From Apostichopus japonicus (Eukaryota; Echinodermata; Holothuroidea; Aspidochirotida; Stichopodidae): a stretch of DNA of 64,000 nucleotides. Below the pieces are notes generated by a model that did not search any database, was not told where the DNA came from, and worked only from the letters and a program-made list of their open reading frames with translations. The DNA lies in contig NC_092565.1 in the NCBI RefSeq assembly GCF_037975245.1, positions 2,925,499 to 2,989,498 of the forward strand. The letters run 5' to 3'. Of this stretch, positions 63,301 through 64,000 are shown in pieces; positions within the stretch are counted from its first letter, which is position 1; each line of letters opens with the position of its first letter. Made by a program: the position numbers and the translations under genes.

Positions 63301-63644
63301 AGAAATGGAGCTCCGAAAGCAGCACTTGGCATATATTATGTAGATGTATGTATTTACTTCAAACCTAACCTTTGTTGTGAGATTTTACTTTTGTTCAGCC
63401 AGTCAAATCACAACATTCAATAGTCTGGTTGATTTGTTTTTCCAGGGATAAAATCTTACCCAAATATTCAGGTGCTACAGTAACCATCACTTTACCTGAT
63501 GGTTTAACAGTGTTTGATGTTGACTTCATTGGAATCTGGTGCATTGCAGCAAGACAAAATTTTGGTCACCTGCTGATTAAAGATTCCGATCGCAACAATA
63601 TTCCTCCATTGATTGAACCAGCAACTACACCTCTTCCTGCGACA
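48311..63644 (+). CDS. Second Skeletor-like gene, exons 1-7, continues past the window
   Basis: Exons 48311-48350, 54087-54236, 56910-56982, 58577-58682, 60082-60253, 61947-62019 and 63446-63644, all with AG/GT borders. Exons 2-7 are 150, 73, 106, 172, 73 and 199 nt, identical to the first gene, with the same phases. Sequence: signal peptide ([18 protein letters not shown]), DM13-1 ([26 protein letters not shown]) and DM13-2 ([48 protein letters not shown]). DOMON and cupredoxin exons are expected downstream; the first gene's exon 8 lies 402 bp after its exon 7, and none appears in the 356 bp left here. DM13-2 is roughly half identical to the first copy. DM13-1 is more diverged and lacks the GP-AYF and FGH motifs. 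Introns are longer (intron 1 is 5.7 kb) and packed with repeats. Confidence -1.
48435..48530. repeat. TA microsatellite in intron 1
   Basis: Almost pure TATA sequence just before the palindrome at 48532. Length is likely polymorphic. Confidence -1.
48532..48680. repeat. Palindromic element in intron 1 of the second gene
   Basis: Left half runs ATTATTAGAGAAAACCAGA to GAAGTTTTTAGAA; right half is its imperfect reverse complement (TTCTAAAAACTTTACTCC to TGGTTTTCTCTAATAATATT). An A-run separates them. The left half shares ACTCATAATTGACAAATAAG with the loop of the foldback element at 57810. Confidence -1.
49200..51890. repeat. Nested repeat cluster with two long direct copies
   Basis: Copies at about 49200-49860 and 51155-51885 align over some 600 bp: TTATAAGAGGTT, then CTGTGTCTGAATTTTC, TGTGCAACATTATGGGTATG, AATAATGGGCTTAAAAC, TGGTGACAATCTT, TCAGGCAAAAGTGTACATCT and TAGTAATTCGCGCCCCC. 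A shorter related piece is at 50400-50660, and an inverted end (GCGTATCCAGG) at 49928. Long G and C runs mark the ends. No protein is encoded. Probably a non-autonomous transposon family of unknown class. Confidence -1.
49975..50105. repeat. Purine-rich (AAG/GGA) low-complexity tract
   Basis: About 130 bp of almost pure A and G on the + strand. It yields spurious Lys/Arg/Glu-rich and, on the other strand, Phe/Ser-rich open frames. Confidence -1.
51960..52212. repeat. TATA/TATG microsatellite
   Basis: About 250 bp of TATATG/TATA repeats that create Ile/Tyr-rich spurious open frames. Confidence -1.
52213..53557. other. Part of intron 1 of the second gene, nothing recognised
   Basis: AT-rich, with a pyrimidine-rich stretch at 52690-52750 and a G-run at 52756-52763. 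No coding or repeat structure with clear boundaries. Confidence -1.
53558..53931 (+). mobile_element. TTAA-flanked MITE, copy 2
   Basis: A 374-bp element with TTAA on both sides. Ends TTAAAGGGTGTGAAGACT and AGTCTTGAATGTCTTTAA form imperfect terminal inverted repeats of about 18 bp. Inner landmarks: GAATGAGGTGTAACAGAAGT, CCCAGAAAATACACACAGC, GTCAATACCCATAGCACAG, TCAGGTCCAGCT. TTAA targets suggest piggyBac-type mobilisation (inference). Confidence -1.
54285..54680 (-). mobile_element. LINE 3' end with CTAT tail in intron 2
   Basis: On the minus strand a short reading frame contains [17 protein letters not shown], typical of the reverse transcriptase C-terminus of CR1/Daphne-like LINEs. A 3'UTR ending GGACAATAAAGTTT and (CTAT)n at 54321-54290 follow. 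5'-truncated. Confidence -1.
55236..55330. repeat. Tandem repeat, period about 24 bp, four copies
   Basis: Unit TTTTCAATCCTACATTTCACC plus TACA, the last copy shortened. In intron 2 of the second gene, about 1 kb past the LINE 3' end at 54285-54680. Confidence -1.
55345..56909 (+). other. Rest of intron 2 of the second gene
   Basis: AT-rich, with no coding exon or clear repeat found before the acceptor TTTCTACAG at 56909. Confidence -1.
57537..58457. mobile_element. Foldback transposon, 921 bp, with 9-bp target duplication
   Basis: GTTTACTTG stands immediately outside both ends (57528-57536 and 58458-58466). Ends GGGTACAC/GTGTACCC. The outer arms are tandem arrays of TTTTCAGTCCGAAAATAAAA plus TACACG (left) and its reverse complement (right). 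The inner arms (57719-57805 and 58107-58203) are an inverted pair of unique sequence including ATCGATTGAATCTTT and CAGCCCGAACTGATAGTA. The roughly 300-bp loop has no coding capacity. Structure resembles Drosophila FB and sea urchin TU elements. It lies in intron 3 of the second gene. Confidence -1.
59865..59892. repeat. AC microsatellite
   Basis: (AC)11 tract in intron 4 of the second gene; another AC-rich stretch is at 59630-59672. Confidence -1.
60305..60430. repeat. Three-copy tandem repeat, about 42-bp unit
   Basis: GGCTTGTACATGTTGCCATG followed by GTTATGAAT recurs three times just after exon 5 of the second gene. Confidence -1.
60603..60731 (-). mobile_element. tRNA-like SINE, copy 2
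   Basis: The reverse complement matches 35023-35150, including TAGCCTAGTGGTTAGGGTG and a box B-like ATTCGAATT. Diverged more in the box B region than in the head and box A. In intron 5 of the second gene. Confidence -1.
60975..61870. repeat. Minisatellite, period about 35 bp, about 25 copies
   Basis: Unit TGATGACCCACACCGGTACC followed by CTGGTCATGATTGCA. Copies alternate between ATTGCATG and ACTGCTTG variants and between CAGTACC, CGGTACC and CAATACC. The array ends about 75 bp before exon 6 of the second gene (61947). Confidence -1.
62031..62398 (-). mobile_element. TTAA-flanked MITE, copy 3 (inverted)
   Basis: A 368-bp element with TTAA at both ends (TTAAAGGCATTGAAGACT to AGTCTTCACACCCTTTAA), in reverse orientation to copies 1 and 2. 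It starts 12 bp after the exon 6 splice donor of the second gene, so the insertion nearly touched the donor without destroying it. Confidence -1.
62399..63445 (+). other. Rest of intron 6 of the second gene
   Basis: AT-rich; between 62400 and 63100 there are loose repeats of AGTCTTCAAATTTGATG-like and CAAATTTGTGCGAAAATGC text, probably old tandem copies. No exon is seen before 63446. Confidence -1.
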
Positions 63645-64000
63645 GTAAGTTTTTAACTGTTAGCAATGCTACATGGTCTAATTATACTTGCTTCTATATA
63701 ATCTAGTGTTATTAAAGACAAACAAAGCTATGCCTATAATGATGACAGTCTAATTCATCTAGTTTTCTTTTTCAGTTTTGACATGAAGGCTACCCCAGCT
63801 ACAATTCCATTATAATGATGATTGAGGTACTCTTATCCAGAAGGGATTAGCTCTTCCATAAAAGAATGAGGAAATTAGGTTTACGTTTATCAACAAGTGA
63901 ACTGACATAGTGGTTTTGTAAACACAACATATCTGCATGTATTACATTAATTGCCAAAATGTACATAAACTTTAACTAAAGCAGTGACACTGAATATAGT

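Noticed and set aside
63760..63800. Exon 8 (DOMON) of the second Skeletor-like gene after the acceptor TTTTTCAG at 63776
   Set aside because: In the required phase 0 it hits TGA at the second codon and shows no DOMON motif; the real exon should be beyond the window.

Overview
The window is eukaryotic, AT-rich and repeat-laden. Genes are split by long GT-AG introns, and none of the organisation is bacterial. Gene content (a GPAA1 orthologue, a SPATA18/Mieap-like gene and Skeletor-type DM13/DOMON genes), a foldback transposon and CR1-like LINE remnants suggest a marine invertebrate deuterostome such as an echinoderm or hemichordate. The phylum is inference; no species marker is visible.

Layout, all genes on the + strand. 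(1) 1-13427: the 3' part of a gene whose last exons encode a Mieap (SPATA18, mitochondria-eating protein) type C-terminal region; an Arg/Ser-rich segment and a coiled coil come before it. (2) 13428-20969: intergenic, with a decayed CR1-like LINE on the minus strand (about 17585-18975). (3) 20979-22871: GPAA1, a GPI-transamidase subunit, with its whole coding sequence in one exon and an intron just upstream in the 5'UTR. (4) 26961-42985: a complete 15-exon gene for a 663-residue secreted Skeletor-like protein: signal peptide, DM13, DM13, DOMON, cupredoxin-like domain, hydrophobic C-terminal tail. All exon phases close. (5) 48311-63644 and beyond: the first seven exons of a second, tandem Skeletor-like gene; exons 2 to 7 have exactly the same lengths as in the first copy. 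The rest lies past the window end.

Introns and spacers carry most of the unusual structure. There is a 921-bp foldback element with tandemly repeated inverted arms and a 9-bp target duplication (57537-58457). A TTAA-flanked MITE family has three full copies and one fragment. Two copies of a tRNA-like SINE are present, with several LINE 3' ends and many minisatellites. One minisatellite, in intron 9 of the first Skeletor-like gene, repeats the end of exon 9 together with its splice donor. Two separate inverted-repeat elements carry a shared motif (CTGANGA, A, short stem, GAAA) that resembles a hammerhead ribozyme core.

How the genes relate: the Skeletor-like proteins combine modules tied to extracellular redox or ligand binding. 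The first ends in a tail that could take a GPI anchor, the modification GPAA1 helps attach; I treat their adjacency as coincidence unless synteny says otherwise.
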